A stretch of 64,000 nt of DNA from Lysobacter sp. FW306-1B-D06B (lineage in GTDB: Bacteria; Pseudomonadota; Gammaproteobacteria; Xanthomonadales; Xanthomonadaceae): NCBI RefSeq assembly GCF_038446665.1, contig NZ_CP151802.1, positions 434,001 to 498,000 of the forward strand. The letters run 5' to 3'. Both the position numbers and the translations under genes were made by a program. Under the pieces are notes generated by a model. That model did no database searches and was not told the DNA's origin. It was given only the letters and a program-made list of their open reading frames with translations. Positions 47,201-56,873 of this stretch are shown here, one piece after another. The first letter of the stretch is position 1. Each line of letters opens with the position of its first letter.

Positions 47201-48325
47201 CTACTGATATCTCATGGTAAACAGCATCGTGGCGTTCGCTGACCCAGGCGTTACGTCATCCGTACGGTAGTACCGTGCCTTCAGTGGAATCGACGCAGCC
47301 CCTCCCGTTTCGGAAGAGTAAGAGACCACCGGAATGAACTCGTTCAGCACGTGCGCTGCGCCTGTGTCGTCCAGAAGTTGGACTCCAACACCAGACGCGG
47401 TTGATACGCCGTCCAACCCCACAATACCCATGTTGAGGTCAAGCACGGCGCTGGTCGGTTCGATGCGATAGTCCACCATACCCAGCCCGGTGGAGCAGTT
47501 CCTCATGTCGATGCGAAACGCCACGCTGGGGGTGCTCGAGCCAACACTTGGAAGCGCCACGGCGCCGAGATGCGACCCGAGATCGACTATTACGTCCGGA
47601 GTCTCGCACGCCATTAGCGAAACCATCGACGTTCCAACGTGGTAGCTAACTGCTGCCCCGTCTTCACAGAACGGTATGAAGGGCGTGTGCCCGATAGTGG
47701 GTGCGTTTCCGAACTTGCACTTCAGCATTAAAGCGCCCTGTACAGCATCGACGATACCGGGTTGTATCGCACCCCACTTAACCAGCATTGCTACAACCTC
47801 GGCTCCTAGCGGCGTTCTCACATTCACCGCATCCATTGCGCGCGCGTAACAGCCGCCAATCGGCGTCCATTCCGTGCTCGCATATCCATGGATCTCACCC
47901 CAACTCGCCATTCCTCTGCAACCCGAGGTGGCTCTAATGCCTAAGACAAGACCAACTCCAGGCACACTTGTCTTGAACACATTTGCCGTGCTTAGCGCGA
48001 TACCTGGAACATCTACACCCTCAGCGTACATGTCCACCAAGGGCGTCATAAAGGTGACTTGGTACAGATCCATCAGGGCGTCCGGCTTGCATTCCCAATA
48101 GTTCGTGATCGCTGGAGATCGCGCAGTGGCCAGGATCATCCCATCTGGCGCATCTCGCGGGACCGCGATATGGGCCGGAAACGCTAATATATGATCTGCT
48201 GGCGCCGACACGGTCAGGCAATCCGCGGAAGCATTCGAACTCAACAAAAACATCGCCAGTAGAGGCATCAGGCGGCGCACCCAACAGCCTTCAGATTTTA
48301 CGCTGATCTGATTCATGTAGTTCAT
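47201..48325 (-). CDS. fimbrial tip adhesin
   Basis: About 374 residues, the last gene of a chaperone-usher operon. Signal peptide near residues 1-34 (RLMPLLAMFLLSSNASA). The N-terminal lectin-like domain has many cysteines (NYWECKPD, SGCRGMAS, GGCYARAM, LKCKFGNA). The C-terminal pilin domain (about 255-374) ends in a donor-strand-accepting pattern with penultimate tyrosine (MLFTMRYQ). FimH-like tip adhesins have this two-domain layout. The start is uncertain: the frame is open to GTG 48367, and MNQIS at 48316 is another option. Confidence 0.85.
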   Translation of the reverse strand: MNYMNQISVKSEGCWVRRLMPLLAMFLLSSNASADCLTVSAPADHILAFPAHIAVPRDAPDGMILATARSPAITNYWECKPDALMDLYQVTFMTPLVDMYAEGVDVPGIALSTANVFKTSVPGVGLVLGIRATSGCRGMASWGEIHGYASTEWTPIGGCYARAMDAVNVRTPLGAEVVAMLVKWGAIQPGIVDAVQGALMLKCKFGNAPTIGHTPFIPFCEDGAAVSYHVGTSMVSLMACETPDVIVDLGSHLGAVALPSVGSSTPSVAFRIDMRNCSTGLGMVDYRIEPTSAVLDLNMGIVGLDGVSTASGVGVQLLDDTGAAHVLNEFIPVVSYSSETGGAASIPLKARYYRTDDVTPGSANATMLFTMRYQ

Positions 48326-48423
48326 TCTTGGCAAGTCCAGCAACCTATGTCTTCCGCGAGTACTCACAGAGTTCGCGCCTTGAATACCATCTCAACACGG
48401 GCCTGACGACCCGACGGTCTATG

Positions 48424-51072
48424 CTACTTAGCAGTGACGCTCGTGTTGGAGCTGCAGAGCGCCTCGCCCATGCCACTCTTCGACTCGCCTCGGGGCTGCA
48501 CGTTCAACGGGCACTCACGTCCTGAGCTGAACTGAAGGCGCATCGGACCTTCATCGTCGGCAATTCGAACGTACGCGAATCCGCCCTGTCCCACGAACCC
48601 AATCCTTTCCCCGCCCGCGCTCAGAATCTCCGCCCCAAACGGAGCGATCTCTCCACTGTCGAGCTTGACTCGCAGCAAATGAGACTGACCGGATATTGTC
48701 GGAAACTCCACCAAGAGCACCGCACCTGCGCGAGGCACGACCTGAACCTGCGAGCCACTCAGCTCAACATTCTGCGCCATGCTCTTAGGGTCGAGCCAAA
48801 CGTCGTTTCTCCTATAGGGCGTAAGCGAGCTCACGATGGCGTACCCTCGCCCGTCGATCCGCGATACATTGTCTGTCGCAAGACGAGCCCCCTTTGCCCC
48901 ATGAGCATGCAGCACGGCAATGGTGTCTCCCAAGTACTGCGCTAAAGTCACTCCGCCCGGATGCACAACTAGACCGCCGCTGGCACTGACAGACGCTGAG
49001 TGGGCAGCGGCGCCGTGCGTGTAGGCGGCCCCCAATGCCACAGCCGGGGTACGCCAGCCGACATTGGCCGACAGGCTATCGGTGTTTTGATCATTGAACC
49101 TGCCGCTGACGCCGTAGTTGACTTGTCGGCGATCACCGGCCGTTCCAGCAACACCCGCACGTACGCTTTGACCATGATCGTCGCGCGTTCCAGCAAGATT
49201 GAACTGCGGTGTGCCCGCCCTGTTGCTGGAACGACCCAGCGGGACCGACACATTGAAGTAGTACATGTTCTCGTACTGATCGTCACTGCGGCGACTGCGT
49301 TGATAGCTGAGTCCGTACTGAAGATCACGATAGCGATTGTTCCAGCCAAGCTGATAGCTACTATCAACCTTGCGGCCCTTATCCCAATAGTCGCTGTGGG
49401 ATGCACTTGCGTACATCGAGCCCGCACTGCCGAGGTGCTGATTGACGGTCAGCTGCAGTCGATTACGCGTGGCTGCAGCGCTCTCCACAAACTCATCACT
49501 CATCTGGCCGGCTTGAAGCGCGTCATTCTGTTGCACAGCCTCTCTCAGCCCCGTATAGCCTCGGCTGGAGTATCTATACGCAGCAAGCGCGAAATTTGTG
49601 TGCGTTTCCGGGATGTTCTTGCTGTAGGTCACCCGCACACTGTTTCCGTTCACTGGCCCACCGGCTTCATGGAAGCTCGCGCGCGAATGGGAAATGTCTG
49701 CGGAAACTGCGCCAAAGGGAGTATTGAACGCCGCACCAAGCAACAGCCCCTGATACAACCCGCCGTCCGTTGCTTGAAGCCCGCCATATCCCGTTAGCGA
49801 ATTGTTGAGTCCACGTTGATATGTCGCCTCTACGAAACTTGGAGACCTGCCAAGGAGACTATCATCCCGCACCTTGCCTAGCGTCGCCGCGTAGTTCGAT
49901 ATGCCTGGGCGCAGCAACTGAGGCACGGCAGCAAACGGCACCTTGAAGCGATTCTCACGACCGTCTGCCTCAATAACTACAACTTCGAGGTCACCGCCAT
50001 ACCCGGTCGCCGGAAGGTCGTTGACTTCAAACTTTCCAGGAGCAACATCCGCTTCATAGAGGACGAAGTCACCCTGACGCACAATGACCCTGGCATTGGT
50101 TTCGGCCGCACCCCGAATGATTGGAGCATATCCATTCAAGGAGTCCGGACGCATTCTTTGGTCCGTACTTAGCTGAAATCCACGAAACGCGGTCGAATCA
50201 AAGAGAGCACCCGAAGTGAACGTATCGCCCACAGTGAACTGGGACTGTAGGGCAGTGATATCGTGCTGCGCATATGTGTTGATGTTCTGGAATCGGGACC
50301 CACCGCCATTCGACCATTGGTAGTTGGACTGGTTTCGAATTCGCCATCCGCCTAGATTCAGTCCTGCCTGAAGTCCAGCGTACGCACTTAGCGAGTCGCG
50401 CTTGTGGATGCGATCGACGCTGTTGGCACTGACGTTGTAGCCCAGACTAAACGCATTTGCCCCGCGATCCCAGGCACTCGGAGGAACGTAACCACGTGCA
50501 TGCCGACTCATGGCGATCTGAGGTACGGAGTAGTCCAGACGCAGCGCACCCGTGTCGAACGAGCTTGATGCGTCCGGAATGATCGCAGCGATGTCTAGGC
50601 AATCGCCATCGAGCGAGGCACCGGCGCTGATAAGCTTCCCTGTGTCAACTCCCATTGCTTCCAGCGACGAGGCCGTTACGCATGGACGTACTTCACCATC
50701 AACAGCCGTCGCGACGAAGGACACGTTCTCGCGGCCGACGCGATACTGATTGACATAGACGTCAACCAGGTAATGACCCGGCGGAACCATGTTTGGGCGC
50801 GAGAACCGGGCAACGTCGATGCTCTGGGCGGATATCCCGAGGAATCCTGCGTTGAACATCGGCACCATTACCGACCCGTCCGACGTGGGATCTGGCGCGG
50901 GAAGTGGCGCTGCGCCACTAGCGAGAGACACGCACACCGCCATGCCGCCTATACCTACCCGGCAGACGTTGTTGCGCGAGATCCTGGCGCCCTTCTTCCG
51001 TTTACTCACTGGTTCGGATGCGCAAAGCTGAAGCTCAGCTGCCCCTTCGGCAGCCTGACTAAACTTGATCAT
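48424..51072 (-). CDS. fimbrial outer-membrane usher
   Basis: An 882-residue PapC/FimD-type usher that forms the outer-membrane pore and assembles pilus subunits. After an atypical basic N-terminus and a hydrophobic segment, the periplasmic N-terminal domain begins with FNAGFLGISAQSIDVARFSR; next comes the 24-strand barrel with the plug (APIIRGAAETNARVIVRQ, GDLEVVVIEADGR), then two C-terminal domains (RIGFVGQGGFAYVRI, CPLNVQPR). Length and motifs are normal, so it looks functional. Confidence 0.95.
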   Translation of the reverse strand: MIKFSQAAEGAAELQLCASEPVSKRKKGARISRNNVCRVGIGGMAVCVSLASGAAPLPAPDPTSDGSVMVPMFNAGFLGISAQSIDVARFSRPNMVPPGHYLVDVYVNQYRVGRENVSFVATAVDGEVRPCVTASSLEAMGVDTGKLISAGASLDGDCLDIAAIIPDASSSFDTGALRLDYSVPQIAMSRHARGYVPPSAWDRGANAFSLGYNVSANSVDRIHKRDSLSAYAGLQAGLNLGGWRIRNQSNYQWSNGGGSRFQNINTYAQHDITALQSQFTVGDTFTSGALFDSTAFRGFQLSTDQRMRPDSLNGYAPIIRGAAETNARVIVRQGDFVLYEADVAPGKFEVNDLPATGYGGDLEVVVIEADGRENRFKVPFAAVPQLLRPGISNYAATLGKVRDDSLLGRSPSFVEATYQRGLNNSLTGYGGLQATDGGLYQGLLLGAAFNTPFGAVSADISHSRASFHEAGGPVNGNSVRVTYSKNIPETHTNFALAAYRYSSRGYTGLREAVQQNDALQAGQMSDEFVESAAATRNRLQLTVNQHLGSAGSMYASASHSDYWDKGRKVDSSYQLGWNNRYRDLQYGLSYQRSRRSDDQYENMYYFNVSVPLGRSSNRAGTPQFNLAGTRDDHGQSVRAGVAGTAGDRRQVNYGVSGRFNDQNTDSLSANVGWRTPAVALGAAYTHGAAAHSASVSASGGLVVHPGGVTLAQYLGDTIAVLHAHGAKGARLATDNVSRIDGRGYAIVSSLTPYRRNDVWLDPKSMAQNVELSGSQVQVVPRAGAVLLVEFPTISGQSHLLRVKLDSGEIAPFGAEILSAGGERIGFVGQGGFAYVRIADDEGPMRLQFSSGRECPLNVQPRGESKSGMGEALCSSNTSVTAK

Positions 51073-51176
51073 GCAGTGGTCCGTTGTTTGTCGCGTGCGC
51101 TGCCGCCAGAGACGAAATTCGGCCCGCGCGAACGCTTGACTTGGGCGACTAGGAGGCCGGCGCGACTGAAGAGTTG

Positions 51177-51923
51177 TCAGGGACTGAGCGACGCTTTCCC
51201 CTCGATGAAGGCGCCGTAGTCATCAATCCACTTGTAGTGGACCATATCGGTCGTTGTACTGTGCGCGGAACTCACGCTGAAGGATTCAGTGCCCTTGGCC
51301 GGACACATTCCGCCGCCCTGCATTGGATCCTGCCTTGTGTCCTGCTCGGCGCCCAAGCCAACGGACGAGAAGGACACGTTGTAGGCCGTGGGATTCACGC
51401 ATTCCAAGACGTAAGAAGATCCGGACGTCCTCAACCGCCACCTCAACTGAGCAACCGCGCCACGCGGATCTCCCGCGAGGCCGACGGGTCGATAGAAGAC
51501 CTTGATACGAGTGCGGACAGCAAACTGGAGGTTATTCTCTCCAGCCGCCCCCGTGGGAGCAGGAGGCACATCCAAGACGTTCAACCAGAAAACCGACTCC
51601 TTGTCCTGGGCCACTGTTTGGTGGTCCCCTGTGAACATCAATCTCAAGGCTTGGCCTTTGTTGGGCTCCACCCGAGTAACGGGTGGCGTTGCCAAGAACG
51701 GAGAAGTGGTCTCCGCCGCAGAAACCTGCGGATCGCCGTTGTCGATCCACACTTGAACCAAGTGCGGATTCCCCGCCCGATTGACCAGTTGGACAGTTAC
51801 TTCCTTCTCCTTGGCGGGATAAATCACGCGCGTGCCACCGACAACGATGCCAGCGCCTGCAAATCCTGACCAACCGAAGATGACCATGCAGGTCACAACC
51901 GCAATGAACCGGGAGCACGACAT
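51177..51923 (-). CDS. periplasmic pilus chaperone (PapD family)
   Basis: A 248-residue chaperone with signal peptide (FIAVVTCMVIFGWSGFAGAG). The two-domain immunoglobulin-like fold is recognisable by VVGGTRVIYPAKEKEVTVQL, the signature VFWLNVLDVPP, and RIKVFYRPVGL. It binds pilin subunits by donor-strand complementation and hands them to the usher. The start MSCSRF at 51923 has GAGAT before it. Sits between pilin and usher genes, the usual order. Confidence 0.95.
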   Translation of the reverse strand: MSCSRFIAVVTCMVIFGWSGFAGAGIVVGGTRVIYPAKEKEVTVQLVNRAGNPHLVQVWIDNGDPQVSAAETTSPFLATPPVTRVEPNKGQALRLMFTGDHQTVAQDKESVFWLNVLDVPPAPTGAAGENNLQFAVRTRIKVFYRPVGLAGDPRGAVAQLRWRLRTSGSSYVLECVNPTAYNVSFSSVGLGAEQDTRQDPMQGGGMCPAKGTESFSVSSAHSTTTDMVHYKWIDDYGAFIEGKASLSP

Positions 51924-51953
51924 TTTGATCTCTTGTGTCCGAGAGGGGACCAA

Positions 51954-51981
51954 ACGTGGGCCCGCTAAAGCAGGCCCACGT
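51954..51981 (-). promoter_or_regulatory. stem-loop between pilin and chaperone genes
   Basis: Perfect 9-bp stem ACGTGGGCC / GGCCCACGT with a 10-base loop, in the 74-base gap. Such hairpins after major pilin genes stabilise the pilin message or partly terminate transcription, giving excess pilin over chaperone and usher. Confidence 0.7.
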
Positions 51982-51997
51982 CAAGCTTGTCTTCCGA

Positions 51998-52552
51998 TCA
52001 GTTATAGGCCACGGAGTAGATGACCTTGCTCGTCACCGTACCTGCGGTCGCTGCAGCGGTTGCGTAGTACTGAGCCGCGTAGTTAAGGGTGGCGGTGTTG
52101 CCTGCGATCACTGCCGTCGACGGATTGGCGTTCGTCGCGAAATTGATGCTGGCGCCGGCGCTGTTCTTGACGTCGATCTGGACGTTAGTGGCGGATCCGC
52201 CGTTGTTCTTCAGGCGACCGGTTGCCGTATCGATGTCCGAACCGGACTGCTCCCACCACAGCTTCGCCGTCTTGCCGTTGACGCAACCGGTCTGACCTGC
52301 GCCGCCGATGACGATCGTGAACGGCGTCTCACCTGCGACCTGATTAGCAGCAGCGAGCGCGGCCTTCTGAATGGTCGGCAGGGTCACGGTCAGATCCTTG
52401 ACACCACCATCAGTCCCAGCGCCGCCCGTCACAGTGCAGGTGCTGTCGAGAATTTCACCATTGAACGTAATGCTGCCATCGGCCGCGAACGCCGGCGCGG
52501 TCGCCGAGCCAACCAAAAGGGCGGTGACCATAGCAATCGAACTCTTCTTCAT
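51998..52552 (-). CDS. major fimbrial subunit
   Basis: A 184-residue pilin: signal peptide ending PAFAA, an N-terminal donor strand (DGSITFNGEILDSTC), a disulfide between the cysteine in DSTCTV and that in TGCVNGK, and the penultimate-aromatic C-terminus (VIYSVAYN), typical of chaperone-usher pilins. First gene of the operon pilin-chaperone-usher-adhesin. GAAGG precedes the ATG. Confidence 0.95.
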   Translation of the reverse strand: MKKSSIAMVTALLVGSATAPAFAADGSITFNGEILDSTCTVTGGAGTDGGVKDLTVTLPTIQKAALAAANQVAGETPFTIVIGGAGQTGCVNGKTAKLWWEQSGSDIDTATGRLKNNGGSATNVQIDVKNSAGASINFATNANPSTAVIAGNTATLNYAAQYYATAAATAGTVTSKVIYSVAYN

Positions 52553-52861
52553 TTTGACCTTCAGTAATTTTCAGTTGGAGTTAGCGGTCTGTTTCCATCG
52601 ATCCAAGCCTATTGGCCAGCTTCGACTGCACCATTGCACCAGTCTTTCCACCATCAATACATACGAATAGTTCGAAGGTGAATGCACCTCGAGGGCTTGG
52701 CAAGTTGCAGCGAATCGCGGCGAGCTATCACCGCATGGCGTCCGCCCTATGGCTCGACAGGTCGACTGGCCATCGCAGAACTTAGAAACCCCAGTGGTGG
52801 CTCAGCTACTAGGGTGAGCCAAGGTTTACACTTGGTCGTGTCTGCTCACCGGATCTTCGGA
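52553..52861. other. pilin upstream region, no gene seen
   Basis: 309 bases between the pilin start and the IS3 transposase. The pilin promoter should lie here on the minus strand, but no confident -35/-10 pair can be chosen. The IS3 left end and orfA are missing, so part of this may be IS debris. Confidence 0.4.
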
Positions 52862-53767
52862 ATGTCTTCGAAGAAGGTTCCAAGCAGGACTCGACGGGCT
52901 TATCAGTTCATCCAGTCGCATCGGAATGAGTTCAGCATTCAGATGATGTGCCGGCTACTTGGTGTTGCTCGTGCCGGCTACTACGCCTGGCTTGATCATC
53001 CGGTGTCCGATCGCGCCCAAGAGGATGCTCGCCTGCTAAGTCTCATACGCGCATCTTTCACCGCCAGTCACGGGATTTATGGCGCCCCAAGAGTGCTGCA
53101 GGATCTGCGCGAACGCGGTGAGTCCTGCAGCAAGCACAGGGTTGCGCGCCTCATGCGCGAGAACGGCCTCCAGGCGCTACACGGCTACCGCATACGTCAT
53201 ATCCCGGTTGCCAAGCCGAATGCATTGATCCCTAATCTGCTGCAGCGTCAGTTCACGGCGTCGAGGCCCAACGAGGCATGGGTGACGGACATCACCTACA
53301 TCCGGACTTGTCAGGGATGGCTCTACCTGGCCGTCGTCGTGGACCTCTTCTCGCGCAAGGTCGTTGGCTGGGCCGTCAAGCCGACGATTCATCGAGAGCT
53401 GGTCCTGGAAGCTGTCTCGAAGGCCGTTCGTTCTCGGCGCCCCCGAAAGACCTTGATCCACTCGGATCAGGGAACGCAGTATGGAAGTGATGCATGGCGT
53501 CGCTTTTGCAAGGCCAACCATCTCGAGCCAAGCATGAGCAGGCGGGCGAACTGCTGGGACAACGCAGTCGCCGAATCCTTCTTCGGAAGCTTGAAGAAGG
53601 AGCGAATCAAGAAGCGCATCTATGCGGACCGCCAAGCGGCTGCCTTGGACGTATCCGAGTACATTGAGGGCTTCTACAATCCGATTCGTCGGCATAGCCA
53701 CCTAGGTGGCGTTAGCCCCATCGAGTTCGAAGCGGCACATCGGCCCTGCCGCTCACGTGTCCACTAA
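52862..53767 (+). CDS. IS3-family transposase orfB, orfA missing
   Basis: A 301-residue DDE transposase with all parts in frame: the HTH_21 region (FSIQMMCRLLGVARAGYYAW), the rve core with AWVTDITYIRT (first Asp), LIHSDQGTQYGS (second Asp) and WDNAVAESFFGSLKKE (Glu), and the typical ending SHLGGVSPIEFE. No orfA precedes it, so the fusion transposase cannot be made; the element is 5' truncated. Its right end (CACTAAATCCTGGTAAC) lies near 53770-53790 and is repeated, alone and inverted, at 39972. Confidence 0.88.
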   Translation: MSSKKVPSRTRRAYQFIQSHRNEFSIQMMCRLLGVARAGYYAWLDHPVSDRAQEDARLLSLIRASFTASHGIYGAPRVLQDLRERGESCSKHRVARLMRENGLQALHGYRIRHIPVAKPNALIPNLLQRQFTASRPNEAWVTDITYIRTCQGWLYLAVVVDLFSRKVVGWAVKPTIHRELVLEAVSKAVRSRRPRKTLIHSDQGTQYGSDAWRRFCKANHLEPSMSRRANCWDNAVAESFFGSLKKERIKKRIYADRQAAALDVSEYIEGFYNPIRRHSHLGGVSPIEFEAAHRPCRSRVH

Positions 53768-53952
53768 ATCCTGGTAACTCCAAACGTCGTCCCGCTAAAT
53801 GTAGAGTGATGGACTGAAGCCGGGTACTGGATAGATCTGAATATTCGGCGAACAGAGACCACGGCGTTCTTCCGCCCGGACTTTAGGATGTTTCTGAGAG
53901 ACCACCGCGAGGGCTAACGCTACGGTTAGGACCCCTCTTTCTCCACTTCCGT

Positions 53953-54654
53953 ATGCGACGCTACGAGCTAGGTTTCTCCCTGTGCCTGATGATGCTAGGG
54001 GTCGCGTCTTGCGCTCGCCCGCCGGGCGAGGAAAGACTGTCAATTGCCGCCATCGCCCCGAAGCCGAATGCGGAGACTTTGCCGAAGGACGTGTTCGAGC
54101 GCTCTTCCCAAGCTATCGTCGGCATAACCTACCCGACAGGCTTGGTCCGCTATCCACGCCTTGCCAGCATGCTCGCGCATCACGCCGCTACCCGACGTGC
54201 CGCACTGCAGACCGCCCTCGCGGCTAACCCGACGCCTAGCGTCCCGTACGAACTAACGCTGCGCTTCACCACGGTGGCCGACTCGCCGCGCCTATTCGCC
54301 GTGCGCGCCGAGGAGGACCTTTACATCGGCGGCATGGCCAGCACGCCCCGCTCGTCAACTTTCATATGGCTGCCAGGGGCCGATCGGTTGCTCAAGCCCA
54401 ATGAGCTGCTGGCGGACGCATCGAGTTGGGCCCAGGTCGACCGATACATCCACGATCGCATGCTTGAGGAGGGCGCAGCACTCCCTTCACAGGCAGAATC
54501 CGGTAGCCGCGACCGCGACTTCTTTCCGCGCATGGACTCAGATGGGCAGATTGCCGGCCTGGTCTTCAGCTTGCCCGAAGGCAACGTGGAAGTCCCGGCG
54601 GCGGTGCTCCGTACGCTGATTGCGTCCGGTTATAGCGATTTACTCAGTCACTGA
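53953..54654 (+). CDS. lipoprotein with DUF3298/PdaC-like C-terminus
   Basis: A 233-residue lipoprotein: the signal LGFSLCLMMLGVASC places the lipidated cysteine at about residue 20. The middle (VGITYPTGLVRYPRLASMLA) and C-terminal (FPRMDSDGQIAGLVFSLPEG, ending AAVLRTLIASGYSDLL) blocks resemble the DUF4163/DUF3298 arrangement of RsiV- and PdaC-like envelope proteins, which bind cell-wall material. The family match is by eye, so moderate. Followed by a small membrane gene on the same strand. Confidence 0.72.
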   Translation: MRRYELGFSLCLMMLGVASCARPPGEERLSIAAIAPKPNAETLPKDVFERSSQAIVGITYPTGLVRYPRLASMLAHHAATRRAALQTALAANPTPSVPYELTLRFTTVADSPRLFAVRAEEDLYIGGMASTPRSSTFIWLPGADRLLKPNELLADASSWAQVDRYIHDRMLEEGAALPSQAESGSRDRDFFPRMDSDGQIAGLVFSLPEGNVEVPAAVLRTLIASGYSDLLSH

Positions 54655-54804
54655 TGCCGATCGCCAGGCGCTTTGCTTTGCGAATAATCTCACCTGCCAA
54701 CTCGCGAGAAGCGAATGCGACTCGCCCCACGTGCACTTCGAGCCAAGGCGCGCTGACTGGTCATCGTCCACAGCTCGACAAAATGCTTCAATAAGGGATG
54801 TTCT

Positions 54805-55101
54805 ATGAAATCGAGCGCGAGGCAATTTATCGCAGGCGTGGCATTCGGCGTGGTTGGCTGGCTCACGGGCTTAGCCATGTTCACGGCCGGCATGAAGGCC
54901 AGTAGTAGCCCAGATGCGATGGAGGTAGTCGCGCAAACGTCGGGAATAGGCCTTTGCCTACCCGGCTTGCTATACTTGGCACAAGGATTCTTGAACGATG
55001 TACCCGGCTGGATCTTTCGCGCGGGCGGGGTGGTCACCGCCCTACTAGTTCCAATCTTAATTGGAACTCTCCACTTCGCGTTGACGGAAGCGGGAAGCTG
55101 A
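54805..55101 (+). CDS. small membrane protein, three helices
   Basis: A 98-residue protein with three predicted helices: FIAGVAFGVVGWLTGLAMF, GIGLCLPGLLYLAQGFL and VVTALLVPILIGTLHFAL. Follows the lipoprotein gene by 150 bases. A weak AAGGG before the ATG supports the start. Function unknown. Confidence 0.65.
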   Translation: MKSSARQFIAGVAFGVVGWLTGLAMFTAGMKASSSPDAMEVVAQTSGIGLCLPGLLYLAQGFLNDVPGWIFRAGGVVTALLVPILIGTLHFALTEAGS

Positions 55102-55187
55102 AACCCGTCGAGTAGCACTTTACTCTCCACGTGCTTTAGCAAATCATTGCCACATTAGGTCGGTACGTCGTGCCGGTCAGCCAATGC

Positions 55188-55396
55188 AGAGTTGGGTGAT
55201 GTGCCAGTCCCGCAGCATCAGGGCCCAGGCGTTCGCGAGGGCATGAAGCCAGGTGATTGTGAGCAGAGCCGCCAGCCAGGCAGCGATACCTATGGGCTGT
55301 TCACCGGTGATGACCGTCCTACTGCACCTGCATGGAGATGTCGGTGCGAGACGCCTTGCTTCATACGGGCGAGTCCGCAAAGTGGGAGTCCTACAA
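55188..55396. repeat. dispersed ~200-bp repeat, copy B
   Basis: Second copy of the sequence at 29568-29776, same orientation. On the minus strand it reads ITWLHALANAWALMLRDWHI, against ITWLHALANAWAMMLRDWHI in copy A. Differences are partly conservative, which hints at descent from a real gene end. Confidence 0.8.
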
Positions 55397-55422
55397 TTGA
55401 GAACCACGAGAGCGATGCGCGG

Positions 55423-55964
55423 TCATTGTGGCAGGCGTTTCCAAGCGACGTAGCAGACGTGCCCGGTGCTACGTTGTAACCCCGACCGGTCAACGAGCAA
55501 GATAGGATTCGACGCGCGAGGAATTGGCTGTGGGTGCAAGCGCGAGAAGCGAACAACAAAGTGGACAAGGCGATCGTAGAGATCATCTTCAACGTAGGGA
55601 AGGCTATCGGGGTCTAACTCGCCCTCAACCTCGTTGAGAGTACGGAAGTCACGCAGCCGAGCCAGGTCGCCTTTCATAACCTCGAGGTGCGGAGCGGTCA
55701 GCACCTCCGACCCTTCGAGGGTCTGCTCAAGAAATGAAATCAGCGACAGGAATCCTTCATCCCAGTTGATGTTCCCGTTCTCTTGCGCCTCCGACCGCAG
55801 CTTCTCGATGGCGCGCAAGACCTCGCCTTGGACTGTGGACGCTTGACCACTCTTCGGGACCAGGTTGCGCCAAATCCAGGATGCACCGCGTCATCGTCGC
55901 CCGAGACATCAATATGTTGACTCAAAAGTAGTACTCCAGTTTGGCGGCATTCTGCCTTCTTCAA
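55423..55964 (-). pseudogene. small acidic protein gene with frameshift, immunity-like
   Basis: Open from ATG 55964 as ...LLLSQHIDVSGDDDAV, then the protein-like text shifts frame near 55860 to SWIWRNLVPKSGQASTVQGE and continues through LRSEAQENGNINWDEGFLSL to a stop at 55423. The upper frame also starts with GTG 55970 overlapping the previous stop (GTGA). The overlap and the acidic soluble product suggest an immunity gene behind a toxin tail. Inactive as written unless started late (TTG 55818). Confidence 0.45.
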
Positions 55965-55967
55965 TGC

Positions 55968-56230
55968 TCACCCGATCGGCCCATCCAGTGGCGGCATAGG
56001 TTGCCCGTGGTACGCGGCCCAGAAGAACCGGTGCGCATCGATCCGGGCCGAGCCGGTCACAAAGGTTTCGTCGAACGCTGCACGCGCCTGCTCAATGGGT
56101 AGCGTCTTGAGACTGCCCCCCTTCTGGGCGGCGCGCCATTGCTCACAGGCCGGAAGCCGCTTCACGACTGTGCGCCCCTGCTGTCTTTCGAGCTCCACAT
56201 CGGACAGCCGCGATCCGACGCCGGTGGGCG
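55968..56230 (-). pseudogene. toxin-tail-like fragment
   Basis: Open frame whose last 75 residues look like a real protein end (CEQWRAAQKGGSLKTLPIEQ, RAAFDETFVTGSARID, HRFFWAAYHGQPMPPLDGP). No start or upstream domain is preserved. Its TGA overlaps the following GTG. No family recognised. Confidence 0.35.
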
Positions 56231-56564
56231 GATGTCCTCGGTGCCCTTCGCCACTTGATTGTCCGGATTGTGCCGGCAATCGGCACAGCACTTTGCGCTC
56301 CAGGCGCTTTCACAATTCATTGCCACTGCATCGCTCCGTAGATGCGGTCATACTCTCGGGTTTGGACTCTCAGCCCTCCGTCGTCGCGGTTCCATCACGC
56401 TACGTCGAAGGCTGCGCGGCTTGGGCCGCGTGATAGATGACGTCGCGGCTCAACGGGGCCGGCCGCACGAAGGTGACTGCATGAAGTGCGACGCGCCATT
56501 CGATAAGTTTTAATTCTGCGACACGTCGCCGTCATTCCTGGCACTCCCTTTACATTGAACGACG
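56231..56564. other. about 330 bases without recognisable genes
   Basis: Only short low-quality frames; probably decayed cargo between the toxin-tail fragment and a stray terminator. Confidence 0.45.
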
Positions 56565-56640
56565 CAGACGGCCCCACGTTTGCGGGGCCGTCTGCTCTCC
56601 ATTACTTCAAGTTGATGGAAAGACCGACGGTGAACCGGAT
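56565..56640 (-). terminator. stray gene end with its terminator hairpin
   Basis: Minus-strand frame ending RFTVGLSINLK-stop (56602-56640), the style of an outer-membrane barrel C-terminus, is followed at 56594-56565 by an 11-bp perfect stem CAGACGGCCCC / GGGGCCGTCTG with a short loop. The upstream gene body is gone, replaced by the dispersed repeat at 56628. Confidence 0.55.
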
Positions 56641-56745
56641 GCACCGCCTGGCCGCTTCGTGAATCCGCGATGTAACGCTTTGCCCCTAGCAAAGGTCACG
56701 CACGGAGCAAAAGACATCGCCTCGTTCTGCGGCGCGGTACTTAGG
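56628..56745. repeat. dispersed ~110-bp repeat, copy B
   Basis: Second copy of 32484-32600, same orientation. It replaces the gene body upstream of the stray outer-membrane gene end. Confidence 0.65.
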
Positions 56746-56873
56746 CGCCCTAGCAGCGCGTCTCCGCTGACGCACTCGGCATCCCCCGGTCGATACGACC
56801 GCCCCCCCAGAGCACTTCACGCGGCTTCCACGCGCGTTGGGGCATTTCCGCATCTGGACGATTGGAGATGGCC

